A DNA stretch of 64,000 nt. Source: UBA4781 sp963674975. GTDB lineage: Bacteria; Chloroflexota; Anaerolineae; Anaerolineales; Anaerolineaceae. A program made the position numbers and the translations under genes. Positions 43,202 to 51,839 of this stretch are shown here, piece after piece. The notes below the pieces were generated by a model. It made no database searches, was not told where the DNA came from, and worked only from the letters and a program-made list of their open reading frames with translations. The DNA lies in contig OY771913.1 of the NCBI GenBank assembly GCA_963674975.1, forward strand, positions 868,001 through 932,000, in the 5' to 3' direction. Every line of letters starts with the position of its first letter. Within the stretch, counting starts at the first letter, position 1.

Positions 43202-44275
43202 CTATTTTTTCTTGCCCAGGTCCGTCCAATAGATTTCCTGCCCGGCAGGGATATCTTCAATGGTACACAGCCCGATCACCTTTTCAATCTGATCAGGCAG
43301 GATCGCACCCCTGACTGCCGGTCGCAGTACATCGATCATCTCGCGAGTAAAGATTTCCCCTTTTGCAATATCGCGGGCTGCTCGCAGGCAGCGGCGCTGA
43401 ATGACCACTGTCTCCAATTCATTTCCAGCCACTACCTTATCTGCCGATCCCAACGCCCTTTCCAACTGGCGGGTATTTTCAACCATATCCGCCCAGGTTT
43501 GGGGATTCATAGCAAAGGCATGATCCGGTCCTTCGCGGTGGTTGTCATCGGTAAAATGCTTTTCGATCACCCTGGCACCCAGGGTAACCGCACCCAGAAC
43601 CGTGGCATGCCCGGGAGTATGGTCAGAAAGCCCAAGAATTACCTGCGGGAACATAGTGGCATAGGTTTTTAAAACATTGAGATTGATATATTTGAAATTT
43701 TCCAGGCTGGCAGTGTAATTGGTATTGCACTGCATGAGAACCAGCTCTTTATTGATCTTTAAAATGGCATGCACAGCTTTCTGCACTTCTCCGATCGTTG
43801 CGGCACCGGTAGCGATCAGCATCGGTTTGCCCTTGGCTGCCATGTATTCCAGCGCTTCGATCCAATCGATCTCACCGGAACCAATTTTATAAGCCGGAAT
43901 ATACTTTTCCAGCATATCCACCGATTCAAAGTCATAGGGGGAGGAGAAATAATCAATACCCTGCCTGTCACATTCTTCTTTCAGAACAGGAGCCCAGTCA
44001 AAAGGTACCGAGGCATCTTTATAAACTTCGAAAACGGATTTCTTCCATTTCGCCTGATGCGACTGCTGCCCGCCCAGCGTCTTGAAACCGCGGTCTGAAA
44101 CGATCTTGGGGGCTTGAAAGTTCTGGAATTTGGCTGCATCCGCGCCCGCTTCTTTCGCCAGTCTGATCAGCAGTTTCGCCCGCTCGAGATCACCATCATG
44201 ATTGGCAGCGATATCGGCGACAAAATAAGTGGGATGTTTCAATCCAATTTCATGATTTCCAATTTTGAAAGTCAT
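43202..44275 (-). CDS. NeuB/PseI-family nonulosonate synthase with SAF domain
   Basis: This 357-residue enzyme condenses phosphoenolpyruvate with a 6-carbon amino sugar to make a nonulosonic acid. Barrel motifs are FVADIAANHDGDLERAK, AAKFQNFQAP, FKTLGGQQSHQAKWKKS (typical of the pseudaminate/legionaminate branch), ATGAATI, LSDHTPGHA and EKHFTDDNHREGPDHAF. The C-terminal SAF domain (about 290-350) is present. It is encoded with PseB and an RmlD-like enzyme, so a pseudaminate- or legionaminate-like product is likely. The exact sugar is not deducible. Confidence 0.9.
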   Translation of the reverse strand: MTFKIGNHEIGLKHPTYFVADIAANHDGDLERAKLLIRLAKEAGADAAKFQNFQAPKIVSDRGFKTLGGQQSHQAKWKKSVFEVYKDASVPFDWAPVLKEECDRQGIDYFSSPYDFESVDMLEKYIPAYKIGSGEIDWIEALEYMAAKGKPMLIATGAATIGEVQKAVHAILKINKELVLMQCNTNYTASLENFKYINLNVLKTYATMFPQVILGLSDHTPGHATVLGAVTLGARVIEKHFTDDNHREGPDHAFAMNPQTWADMVENTRQLERALGSADKVVAGNELETVVIQRRCLRAARDIAKGEIFTREMIDVLRPAVRGAILPDQIEKVIGLCTIEDIPAGQEIYWTDLGKKK

Positions 44276-44298
44276 TCTGGTCTCCTTTACAGCAGCAA

Positions 44299-45222
44299 CT
44301 ATTTTCGATGAAAATTATTGATTTTTTGGGCTAACCCATCTTCATGATCACGATAGAAATGCTCCAACCCTTCTTTTTGACCGGGCAATTCCATATTTAA
44401 GGCATCCTGTGCTTTTTGCGGATCAAGGACAAGGTTTTTCGAGCGCGGTGCTGTGAGGAAAGTCGCTTCCTCTACACTGATCGGGTGTATTAAATCCGCA
44501 TCCAAATCGAATTTTTCGGCGATATTTCTCCCAAAATCATATTTGCTCAACGATTCGGGGCTGGTAACATGATACACACCCGAAAGGTCTTTCTTCATCA
44601 TCTTCAACATGATATCGGCAAGATCGACTACGTACAGGGGACTGAACAGCACATCGGTAAAACCGAACATCGTTTTTCCGGTTTGCAGGGTATGCAGAAA
44701 TATTTCTGCCAGACTGCGCCGCTGTGAAATGCTGAAGCCATAGAAATTAACCCGCAAGATTAATGCGGAAGAATTTACCTGCTGAATATTCCTTTCCCCT
44801 TCCAATTTTGTGCGCGCATACAGGCTGAGTGGATGAGTAGTATCTTTTTCTGTGTATTTTCCGCTTTTCAAACCATTGAAGACGGCATCCGTTGAGATCT
44901 GCACCAGCTTCACCGCATGCCGGTCGCAGTCTTCTGCAAGCCAGCCCGGCATTTCCGCATTCAGAATATGCGCCTGCTGTGGGCTTTTTTCGCAGGCATC
45001 CACATTCGCCAGAGCGGCACAGTTGATAACCGCATCCGGCTTAAAGCGGTCGAACACAGTATGCACATCCTTTTCTTCTTCCAGATCAACCGCATGAACC
45101 GAAAAAGGAATTTCTTTCAACATATGAGAATGAACAAGACCATCGACGGTATGTTCAGCGCTGCAGCGAAGTCCAAGGTTCAATCCCAGCAAACCGCTTG
45201 CACCAGTAATCAGAATGCGCAT
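44299..45222 (-). CDS. RmlD-like NAD(P)-dependent sugar reductase
   Basis: This 307-residue extended SDR has ILITGASGLLGLNLG, VINCAALANVDACE, the catalytic Ser in ISTDAVFNG and Tyr/Lys in YARTKLEGE. It matches the dTDP-4-dehydrorhamnose reductase family. No RmlA, RmlB or RmlC is nearby. It sits between PseB and the NeuB-type synthase, so it probably reduces the 4-keto product of PseB or a related sugar instead of dTDP-rhamnose precursor. GGAG precedes the start. Confidence 0.8.
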   Translation of the reverse strand: MRILITGASGLLGLNLGLRCSAEHTVDGLVHSHMLKEIPFSVHAVDLEEEKDVHTVFDRFKPDAVINCAALANVDACEKSPQQAHILNAEMPGWLAEDCDRHAVKLVQISTDAVFNGLKSGKYTEKDTTHPLSLYARTKLEGERNIQQVNSSALILRVNFYGFSISQRRSLAEIFLHTLQTGKTMFGFTDVLFSPLYVVDLADIMLKMMKKDLSGVYHVTSPESLSKYDFGRNIAEKFDLDADLIHPISVEEATFLTAPRSKNLVLDPQKAQDALNMELPGQKEGLEHFYRDHEDGLAQKINNFHRK

Positions 45223-45237
45223 TTCTTCTCCTTTGGT

Positions 45238-46233
45238 TTATTTTTCCGCTGAAGATTCAAATGGAGCAATATATTCCTGAATATCATCCATATCCAGCCA
45301 ATCCGTGTTGGTATTGCTGGCATAGCGGAAATCGTCGTCAATTTTGCTGCCTTTATCTTCCCATTCGCGCCCAAACCAAAACGCTTCCGCCGGCTGCACC
45401 ACATACATATCATCCAGTTCAACCACCGTGCGCGCTTCATCTTCTGAGATCAGCACTTCATGAAGTTTTTCACCCGGGCGGATCCCGATGATTTCGATCT
45501 CCGCATCAGGGGCAACCGCTTTCGCCAGGTCAATCACTTTCATGCTGGGAATCTTGGGAACGAACACTTCGCCGCCGTGCATTTGCTCCAGGCAGCGGAT
45601 CACGAAGCGTACACCCTGCTCCAGGGAGATCCAGAAGCGGGTCATGCGCTCATCCGTGATGGTGATCTTTCCGTTTTTACGCTGGCGCATAAATACGGGA
45701 ACCACGCTGCCGCGCGATCCGACCACATTTCCATAGCGCACACAGGCATAGCGCGTTTCACGACCACCTGCATACGCATTGCTTTGAACGAACAGCTTTT
45801 CGGCTGCCAGCTTGGTGGCACCATACAGGTTAATAGGGTTGACCGCTTTATCGGTGCTGAGGGCGATCACCCGGCTTACATTTGCATCCAGCGCGGCATC
45901 GATGACATTGCTGCTGCCGAGAATATTGGTCTTCACCGCTTCCATGGGATTGTATTCACATGCCGGAACCTGCTTCAAGGCTGCCGCATGCACAACATAA
46001 TCCACGCCCTGAAACGCGCGGCGCAGCCGTTCCAGATCGCGGATATCGCCGATGAAATAGCGCAAACTCTCATGCTGATATCCCATCTGGCGCATTTCAT
46101 GCTGTTTCTGCTCATCCCGGCTGTAAACGATCAATTTTCCGGGGTGGAACTCTTTCAACATGATCTCGATGAATTTTTTTCCGAACGAACCGGTCCCACC
46201 GGTCACAAGTACTACTTTATCGCTCCAATCCAT
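45238..46233 (-). CDS. pseB: UDP-N-acetylglucosamine 4,6-dehydratase (PseB-like)
   Basis: This 331-residue extended SDR closely follows PseB/FlaA1: VLVTGGTGSFGKKF, AALKQVPACEYNP, STDKAVNPINLYGATK with the catalytic Tyr/Lys pair, RYGNVVGSRGSV, RMTRFWI and FVPKIPSMKVIDLAKA. PseB dehydrates UDP-GlcNAc at C4-C6 and inverts C5, the first step towards pseudaminic acid. PseC, PseH and PseG are not found beside it. The neighbours are an RmlD-like reductase and a NeuB/PseI-type synthase. Cytoplasmic. GAGG precedes the start. Confidence 0.9.
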   Translation of the reverse strand: MDWSDKVVLVTGGTGSFGKKFIEIMLKEFHPGKLIVYSRDEQKQHEMRQMGYQHESLRYFIGDIRDLERLRRAFQGVDYVVHAAALKQVPACEYNPMEAVKTNILGSSNVIDAALDANVSRVIALSTDKAVNPINLYGATKLAAEKLFVQSNAYAGGRETRYACVRYGNVVGSRGSVVPVFMRQRKNGKITITDERMTRFWISLEQGVRFVIRCLEQMHGGEVFVPKIPSMKVIDLAKAVAPDAEIEIIGIRPGEKLHEVLISEDEARTVVELDDMYVVQPAEAFWFGREWEDKGSKIDDDFRYASNTNTDWLDMDDIQEYIAPFESSAEK

Positions 46234-46245
46234 GATACTTCTACC

Positions 46246-47109
46246 TCATCCTTCTGTTTTTTTCATAATAATCAATGGATATTGCCCCTTCTCCCCAAAA
46301 TAACGCGGGAATACTTCTTCTAACCAGAATAACGCCTTTAAAAGAAATTTTCCACCCCAACCGGGCTTGATCACCGCGCGTAAAAAGCGCACGCTAACCG
46401 AGCGCCACACGCTGATGCGCATGTCGAATTCGGGCATGATTTCTTTTCTAAAAACCTTCGCGTCGAATTTTTCGACATAAGTGCCGGCTGGTTTTTTGGA
46501 TGCCGGTGCCGATTTCGTCTGTGCAGGCTCTTGAGATTTCATTTCCGCCTGAGCAGGTCTCGAAAACCGCTCTCCAGCCCTGATAAACCAGTTCATCCTA
46601 TTCATAAAAGGTGAATAATTCCAGCCATTCACCACCACTGCAGCGCCATTGGGTTTGAGAATACGGTTTACCTCTCGATATGCATGCTTCGTCCCTTCCA
46701 TGGGCAGGTGATGAAAAGTATGCAGGGAAACCACTGATTCAAAGGCATCATCAGCAAAGGGCATATGCGCCACATCGGCAACAACAAATAATCCTTTTGA
46801 GCCGATCCGCTTGCGCGCATCCACAAGCGCAACATGCGAAAGGTCAAGACAGACCCGGTACTGATAGCCTTCTGAGTATGTCAGGTACTCCGGATACTGG
46901 ATTGGTCCCGATCCGGCATCCAGGATATATTTCCCTTGATGCGTTAAGAAGCGGTTAACGCGCAAATGACACCTATGTATATAATCCCGTGAAACGGGGC
47001 GTAGATCTTCGTAGCGGGCATTTTGATATACACCCTCTTCTGTCATCTGCCAGCCGATGCCATCATAAAAATTCTTTACTTCTTGAATATCAAATTCCGT
47101 TCCCGTCAT
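46246..47109 (-). CDS. Class I SAM-dependent methyltransferase
   Basis: This 287-residue enzyme has motif I ILDAGSGPIQYP (about 60), an acidic end of beta-2 in VCLDLS, motif II in VADVAHMPFADDAFESV, and VSLHTFHHLP after it. This is the ubiquinone/phospholipid-type methyltransferase pattern. A linker near residue 175 is rich in Ala, Lys and Pro (KSQEPAQTKSAPASKKPAG), unusual for the family. It overlaps the capsule-type gene stop in ATGA. In ABC-exported polysaccharides, terminal methylation often stops chain growth, so this is a candidate capping enzyme. Confidence 0.83.
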   Translation of the reverse strand: MTGTEFDIQEVKNFYDGIGWQMTEEGVYQNARYEDLRPVSRDYIHRCHLRVNRFLTHQGKYILDAGSGPIQYPEYLTYSEGYQYRVCLDLSHVALVDARKRIGSKGLFVVADVAHMPFADDAFESVVSLHTFHHLPMEGTKHAYREVNRILKPNGAAVVVNGWNYSPFMNRMNWFIRAGERFSRPAQAEMKSQEPAQTKSAPASKKPAGTYVEKFDAKVFRKEIMPEFDMRISVWRSVSVRFLRAVIKPGWGGKFLLKALFWLEEVFPRYFGEKGQYPLIIMKKTEG

Positions 47110-48755
47110 GCAGAATAGGTATCCTTTCCATCTCGGATTGCTGCCCAATCAATAGGTTCACCTGCCAGGTAGCGGAAAGTCATTCCATATTTCTTCAAAC
47201 CCTCTTTCGAAAGAACTTCATCAATGGGGCACTGTTCATAATCTTTCCACATATCCACCAGATGCCACGGGATAGGAAGCGGATAATCGAAGAAAAAGCG
47301 ATACGCATAAGCCCATGCCTTATCAATCTGCTCATCGGTCAGACGATATCCGTCTGGGTCCTGCAGGATCGCTCCGATCATTTTGTAATACTTTACCCAT
47401 GATTGCGGATCGATCGTGAATCCTTTTCCGGAATAATGGGTCTCCCCAACCACAATTACCGGAACACCGCTCATTGCCATTTCCATTCCTACGGTAGTGG
47501 TGTAAACCAGTCCCAGGTCGGCAGCAGCAATAAGGTCGTATGTATTGGTGGAATCTTCAGGCTTGATCAGATGGATATGCTCCGGCAGATCAGGACGGAC
47601 ATGTTCGATCACATCCACCATGGATTGCCCGTGGGTGAGCACTTCGCCGGGATGGACACGAATTACAAGCTGTGCATTGGGTTTCCCGATAAAGTACTGC
47701 AGTGTGCGCACGATCCATTCTTCCATGGTGTGGGTGAACACTTCCCGCCCCAGGGTCAAGCTGTCGCCCAGCACATTGGTTGCCAACAGCACAACCGGGC
47801 GTTCGTCATCCAACCCCAGCGCTTTTCTGGCTTGCGCTACACCCTTTGCCGGTGCACGCTGCCAGAGGCGTGAAAAATTCTTCCAGATAGAGGCTTTGCG
47901 CCGTGCTTCGAAAAGTTCATGAATTTTCTGCTTTTCATTGCGCTCCAGCGGTGTTTCTTGATAAGCTTCCCACATATCATCCGTTTCTTGATCCATAACC
48001 TTTTCATTTTGGGCGATCCACACGCGCTGGCGCTGATCACCAAATTCATAGGTTGTGACAGGAATACCCAGATAACGGGCAACTTCATAGACAACCGCAA
48101 ATTCCTGGATCGTTCCATTGGGGATGATAACGGTATCCGGTTTATTCGCCGTCATCCAGGCAAACGCACTGCGGGCGATACTCTCGTTCCGCTCCATTCG
48201 CATACGATAAATTGGATCATCCGTATCGACCATTTCTACCTGCAGGGTATACTGCGAGTCGAAGCGGGATACACGTTCAACAAGCTGTGCCAAATCAGCA
48301 GGCAGCGTTTTATAGCCTGCATAAACATTAAGGAACGAAAAAGTTTTTACCAGAGGACTGAGTTTTTTAAGAACACTTTGTGCATACAGATTCTGCCTGC
48401 GCAGGTCAAAACGGTTTACCGGATTCTGCCAATCATGATAAGGCAGATATCCAAACGAAACATCATAACCCATGCCGGTTAAAGCACAGCTGAGCATGGC
48501 TGCATGGCTGATCCAGTAGTGCAGTGTTGCGAAAACAAGGATCTTCTTTTCAGATTTTTTAGCAGCCGGATGCTTTTCAAGATACTGAACAATTTCCGGA
48601 ATATGTTCATCCAAATCAGTTAATGAGAATCTGCTTTGCAGCCCTTTGCCGCGATTTCGAACCAACCAGTAAAGCTCAGCGGTTAATGGAACTTCTCCCA
48701 GAACTTTTTTAATAAATACTTTTGATTTCCTCTGAGTATTATCACTTTGTGCCAT
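47106..48755 (-). CDS. Capsule-type GT-B-like glycosyltransferase
   Basis: This 549-residue soluble protein is related in layout to the one at 28169. The first 230 residues include KILVFATLHYWISHAAMLSCAL and IARSAFAWMTANKPDTVIIPNG. The C-terminal half has LVIRVHPGEVL and DLGLVYTTTVGMEMAMSGVPVIVVG, the nucleotide-binding segment of capsule-synthesis and Kdo-transferase-like GT-B proteins. Substrate unknown. The start (MAQSDN) overlaps the Wzt stop by 14 bases, an earlier ATG (48776) is also possible. Neither has a good ribosome-binding site, suggesting coupled translation. Confidence 0.58.
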   Translation of the reverse strand: MAQSDNTQRKSKVFIKKVLGEVPLTAELYWLVRNRGKGLQSRFSLTDLDEHIPEIVQYLEKHPAAKKSEKKILVFATLHYWISHAAMLSCALTGMGYDVSFGYLPYHDWQNPVNRFDLRRQNLYAQSVLKKLSPLVKTFSFLNVYAGYKTLPADLAQLVERVSRFDSQYTLQVEMVDTDDPIYRMRMERNESIARSAFAWMTANKPDTVIIPNGTIQEFAVVYEVARYLGIPVTTYEFGDQRQRVWIAQNEKVMDQETDDMWEAYQETPLERNEKQKIHELFEARRKASIWKNFSRLWQRAPAKGVAQARKALGLDDERPVVLLATNVLGDSLTLGREVFTHTMEEWIVRTLQYFIGKPNAQLVIRVHPGEVLTHGQSMVDVIEHVRPDLPEHIHLIKPEDSTNTYDLIAAADLGLVYTTTVGMEMAMSGVPVIVVGETHYSGKGFTIDPQSWVKYYKMIGAILQDPDGYRLTDEQIDKAWAYAYRFFFDYPLPIPWHLVDMWKDYEQCPIDEVLSKEGLKKYGMTFRYLAGEPIDWAAIRDGKDTYSA

Positions 48756-50019
48756 GTTGTAGATCACCACTTTCATAGTTTTCGATACGCCATTTCAAGG
48801 CAGGTCTTATAGGACCAAGGCGCGTTTCAACCCACTGCATTCCAGGAGCCCCAGATGGATCAACATTAAAAAGAAGAGCCTGATCATCCTGAAAATAGCG
48901 CTTGATCAGGTATGTGCTGGCATTTATGCCGATCACATAGCGCCCTTCATTCAACAAATTAGCAGGAATTTCACACCGGCTGATATAGTTCCCAGCTTTG
49001 CGCACCGTATTGTTTTCGTACTGCTTGATATCATCGGTATCAAAAGAAGTAAAGATGAATTCTCCCCGGGTTGTCAGCAAATAGATGCCCACACGCAAGC
49101 CTTTGATGGATTTTTCCAGTTTGTATTCAATTTCGATCGTGCAGGGTTCAGTCGAGCGCACCGTTTCTGCCACATGTCCCTGCTTATCCAGCACACGGAC
49201 AGCAACAGGGTGAAATGGTTTGGATGTAGATGCAATTTCATCTTCGCGCCAGATTTTCTGACCTTCTTGAGTGAGTCCTTCGGAAAGATAAAAATCGACC
49301 GCTTCGGTGGTTGGACCACGCATCAACATTTTCCCATGATCGATCACCAGCGTTTCCTGGGTCAAGCGCAGGATGGCGGACATATTATGACTGACAAAAA
49401 GAACAGTTCTGCCCTGCTGGGCGACATCGCTCATTTTTCCCAGACATTTTTTCTGGAATTCTGCATCCCCCACTGCCAGCACTTCATCCACCACCAGGAT
49501 CTCCGGCTCCAGATGGGCAGCCACCGCAAAAGCCAGCCGCAAGTACATACCGCTGGAATAACGCTTGACCGGTGTATCGATGAATTTTTCAACCTCCGCA
49601 AATGAAACGATCTCATCGAATTTGTTCTGGATCTCTTCGCGCTGCATTCCCAGAATAGCACCGTTCAGGAAAATATTTTCCCGCCCGGTCAATTCAGGAT
49701 GAAAGCCGGTGCCCACTTCAAGCAGGGAACCAACCCTGCCGCGGATCTCGACCGATCCTTCGGTAGGCTCGGTCACGCGTGAGAGTATCTTGAGCAGAGT
49801 GCTCTTTCCTGCACCGTTGCGCCCGATCACCCCGAGCACCTGTCCTTCATTTACATCAAAAGAAACATCCTTCAGCGCCCAGATGAAGCTGTTTTCCGCC
49901 TTCTCATGACGCTTGAATCCCTCCGAGATCTGGTCGCGCAGGGTGGGATATTTAACCACCGGCAGACCGATGTTGTATTTTTTTCCAAGTTGTTCTACAC
50001 GGATTGCTGTTCTACTCAT
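48742..50019 (-). CDS. wzt: Polysaccharide ABC exporter ATP-binding protein with C-terminal sensor domain (Wzt-like)
   Basis: This is a 425-residue protein. Residues 1-250 form the ATPase: Walker A GRNGAGKST, the YSSGMYLRLAFA signature, Walker B EILVVDEVLAVGD and switch FVSHN. Residues about 270-425 form a beta-rich Wzt C-terminal domain (VRVLDKQGHVAETVRS, NEGRYVIGINAS). In O-antigen systems of this type the domain recognises the modified non-reducing end of the glycan before export. It is encoded just after the Wzm-like permease gene (20 bases). The glycan modified may be capped by the methyltransferase gene downstream. Confidence 0.9.
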   Translation of the reverse strand: MSRTAIRVEQLGKKYNIGLPVVKYPTLRDQISEGFKRHEKAENSFIWALKDVSFDVNEGQVLGVIGRNGAGKSTLLKILSRVTEPTEGSVEIRGRVGSLLEVGTGFHPELTGRENIFLNGAILGMQREEIQNKFDEIVSFAEVEKFIDTPVKRYSSGMYLRLAFAVAAHLEPEILVVDEVLAVGDAEFQKKCLGKMSDVAQQGRTVLFVSHNMSAILRLTQETLVIDHGKMLMRGPTTEAVDFYLSEGLTQEGQKIWREDEIASTSKPFHPVAVRVLDKQGHVAETVRSTEPCTIEIEYKLEKSIKGLRVGIYLLTTRGEFIFTSFDTDDIKQYENNTVRKAGNYISRCEIPANLLNEGRYVIGINASTYLIKRYFQDDQALLFNVDPSGAPGMQWVETRLGPIRPALKWRIENYESGDLQHGTK

Positions 50020-50039
50020 GCTATTCTCTCTCTTAGAAC

Positions 50040-50876
50040 CTAAACCAGGTCAGCAAATTTGCGTTCCATCCGCCGGAAGTAAAACAAACCGGTGATCGTG
50101 ATCAAGATGGAAATACAGGATGAGATCAGCAGCGTGATCCCGGGACCATCACCTGTGCCAAGCAGCGCCCAGCGGAAACCTTCTACTACACCGGTCAACG
50201 GGTTCAGCGCGTACACAAAACGCCATTCTTCAGGGACGATAGAAGAGGAATACGCGATGGGTGTAATGTACATCCAGAATTGGGTCAGGAAAGGAAGCAT
50301 GTGCCCCACATCACGATACATAACATTGAGCGCAGAAAGCCACAGGCTCACACCGATGGCAGTAAGAAGAGCCAGCAGTATTAGCGGCAGCAGCAGCCAT
50401 AGATTCGCCGTTGGATGAATTCCATAGAAAACCATCATCAGCAGAAGAACAACAAACGCGATCGCAAAATCGACTAGCCCAGCCAGCGTGGAAGATAGAG
50501 GCAGGATCAAGCGCGGGAAATATACTTTTGAAATGATGTTGGCACTTGAAACCAGAGAACGGCTGGCATCCTGCAGCGCTTTGGAGAAAAGGGTCCAGGG
50601 CAGCAGCGCAGTATACGAAAAAATCGGATAGGGCACGCCATCAGAAGGAACCTGAGCAAGCCCGCCAAAGAAGATGCTGAAAACCACCATGGTCAGAACG
50701 GGTTGTAAGATCGCCCAGCTGGCGCCTAAAACCGTCTGTTTGTAGCGCACTTTGAGATCACGCCAGGTGAAAAAGTAGATCAGTTCCCGGTAATTCCATA
50801 GATCTTTCAGATTCAGAGCCGTCCAACCGGTCGATGGTTTGATGACAATTGTGCGTGGTTCATTTAGAGAAGACAT
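50040..50876 (-). CDS. wzm: Polysaccharide ABC exporter permease (Wzm-like)
   Basis: This 278-residue ABC-2 type membrane protein has six hydrophobic segments. The cytoplasmic N-terminus carries FFTWRDLKVRYKQTVLGASWAILQP, the conserved amphipathic interface helix of TagG/Wzm/KpsM permeases. It pairs with the ATPase encoded next. Together they move a lipid-linked polysaccharide across the membrane. An AGGCAGG sequence precedes the start. Confidence 0.92.
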   Translation of the reverse strand: MSSLNEPRTIVIKPSTGWTALNLKDLWNYRELIYFFTWRDLKVRYKQTVLGASWAILQPVLTMVVFSIFFGGLAQVPSDGVPYPIFSYTALLPWTLFSKALQDASRSLVSSANIISKVYFPRLILPLSSTLAGLVDFAIAFVVLLLMMVFYGIHPTANLWLLLPLILLALLTAIGVSLWLSALNVMYRDVGHMLPFLTQFWMYITPIAYSSSIVPEEWRFVYALNPLTGVVEGFRWALLGTGDGPGITLLISSCISILITITGLFYFRRMERKFADLV

Positions 50877-50882
50877 ACCTGC

Positions 50883-51839
50883 CTATTTAATCCTTCCTTT
50901 ATTTTCCTGATACCAGTCAATGGTCTGTTTTAATCCATCTTTAAAGGGCATCTGGGCTTTGAACCCAAAAAATTTCATGGCACGCTGCGTATCCAGACTG
51001 CGCCGCGGCTGCCCGTTGGGTTTGGAAGTATCCCAGTTAAAAGTACCCTTATATCCGGTATAGCCTGCGATCAGGTCAACCAGATCTTTGATGCTGATCT
51101 CAGATCCCGATCCAAGGTTTACCGGTTCAGAATCATTGTATTTCTCAGCTGCCAGCACAATACCTTCGGCGGCATCTTCCACGTATAAAAATTCACGGGT
51201 GGGAGAGCCGTCTCCCCAAACATTGATCTCAGTTTGTCCTGCGTCTACTGCCTCCACACATTTACGGATCAGTGCCGGAATGACATGTGAGGAAGCCGGG
51301 TTGAAGTTATCCCCGGGTCCATATAAATTCACCGGCAGTAAAAAGATGCTGTTGAAACCATACTGCTGTCGATAAGATTGCGACTGCACCAGAAGCATTT
51401 TCTTTGCCAGTCCATAGGGAGCATTGGTTTCTTCAGGATACCCGTTCCACAAGTCTTCTTCTTTGAAAGGAACCGGGGTGTACTTGGGATACGCGCAAAT
51501 CGTCCCAATGGCAACAAATTTTTCCAGTGAACGCTTCCAGGATTCGTGCATCAACTGTACGCCCATCATCAAATTGTTGTAAAAGAACTCTCCGGGGTGT
51601 TCGCGGTTGGCGCCAATACCGCCCACTTGAGCCGCCAGATGGATGATCACATCGGGTTTCGCGTCATCCAGCATTTTCTGGATCGAGGTAAGCTCTGTCA
51701 GGTCATATTTTTCTATGGTGGGGATAAAAACATTCTTTGCCCCACGTTCTTCTAATTTCCGTACAACCACTTTCCCTAAAAAGCCAGCCCCACCGGTTAC
51801 ACAAAAATTTCGCTTTGCGAAAAAATCATTATTCGCCAT
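50883..51839 (-). CDS. GDP-L-fucose synthase-like NAD-dependent epimerase/reductase
   Basis: This 318-residue extended SDR has CVTGGAGFLGKVVV, LAAQVGGIGANREHPGEF (a hallmark of the Fcl/WcaG family), IGTICAYPKYTPVPF, the Tyr/Lys pair in APYGLAKK and PVNLYGPGDNF. Fcl makes GDP-fucose from GDP-4-keto-6-deoxymannose. The dehydratase (Gmd) is not in the window, so the actual substrate may be another keto-sugar. GGAGG lies 9 bases upstream. It overlaps the end of the regulator gene by 11 bases. Confidence 0.85.
   Translation of the reverse strand: MANNDFFAKRNFCVTGGAGFLGKVVVRKLEERGAKNVFIPTIEKYDLTELTSIQKMLDDAKPDVIIHLAAQVGGIGANREHPGEFFYNNLMMGVQLMHESWKRSLEKFVAIGTICAYPKYTPVPFKEEDLWNGYPEETNAPYGLAKKMLLVQSQSYRQQYGFNSIFLLPVNLYGPGDNFNPASSHVIPALIRKCVEAVDAGQTEINVWGDGSPTREFLYVEDAAEGIVLAAEKYNDSEPVNLGSGSEISIKDLVDLIAGYTGYKGTFNWDTSKPNGQPRRSLDTQRAMKFFGFKAQMPFKDGLKQTIDWYQENKGRIK

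Noticed and set aside
43189..43260. ATG start of the family 4 glycosyltransferase at 43260
   Set aside because: It lies inside the preceding synthase gene, and the residues before RILYCSQDYS do not fit the family. A TTG with AGGAAGGA upstream is better.
45460..46323. Open frame of 287 codons on the plus strand opposite pseB
   Set aside because: It is antisense to a well-supported PseB gene, with no domain or ribosome-binding site.
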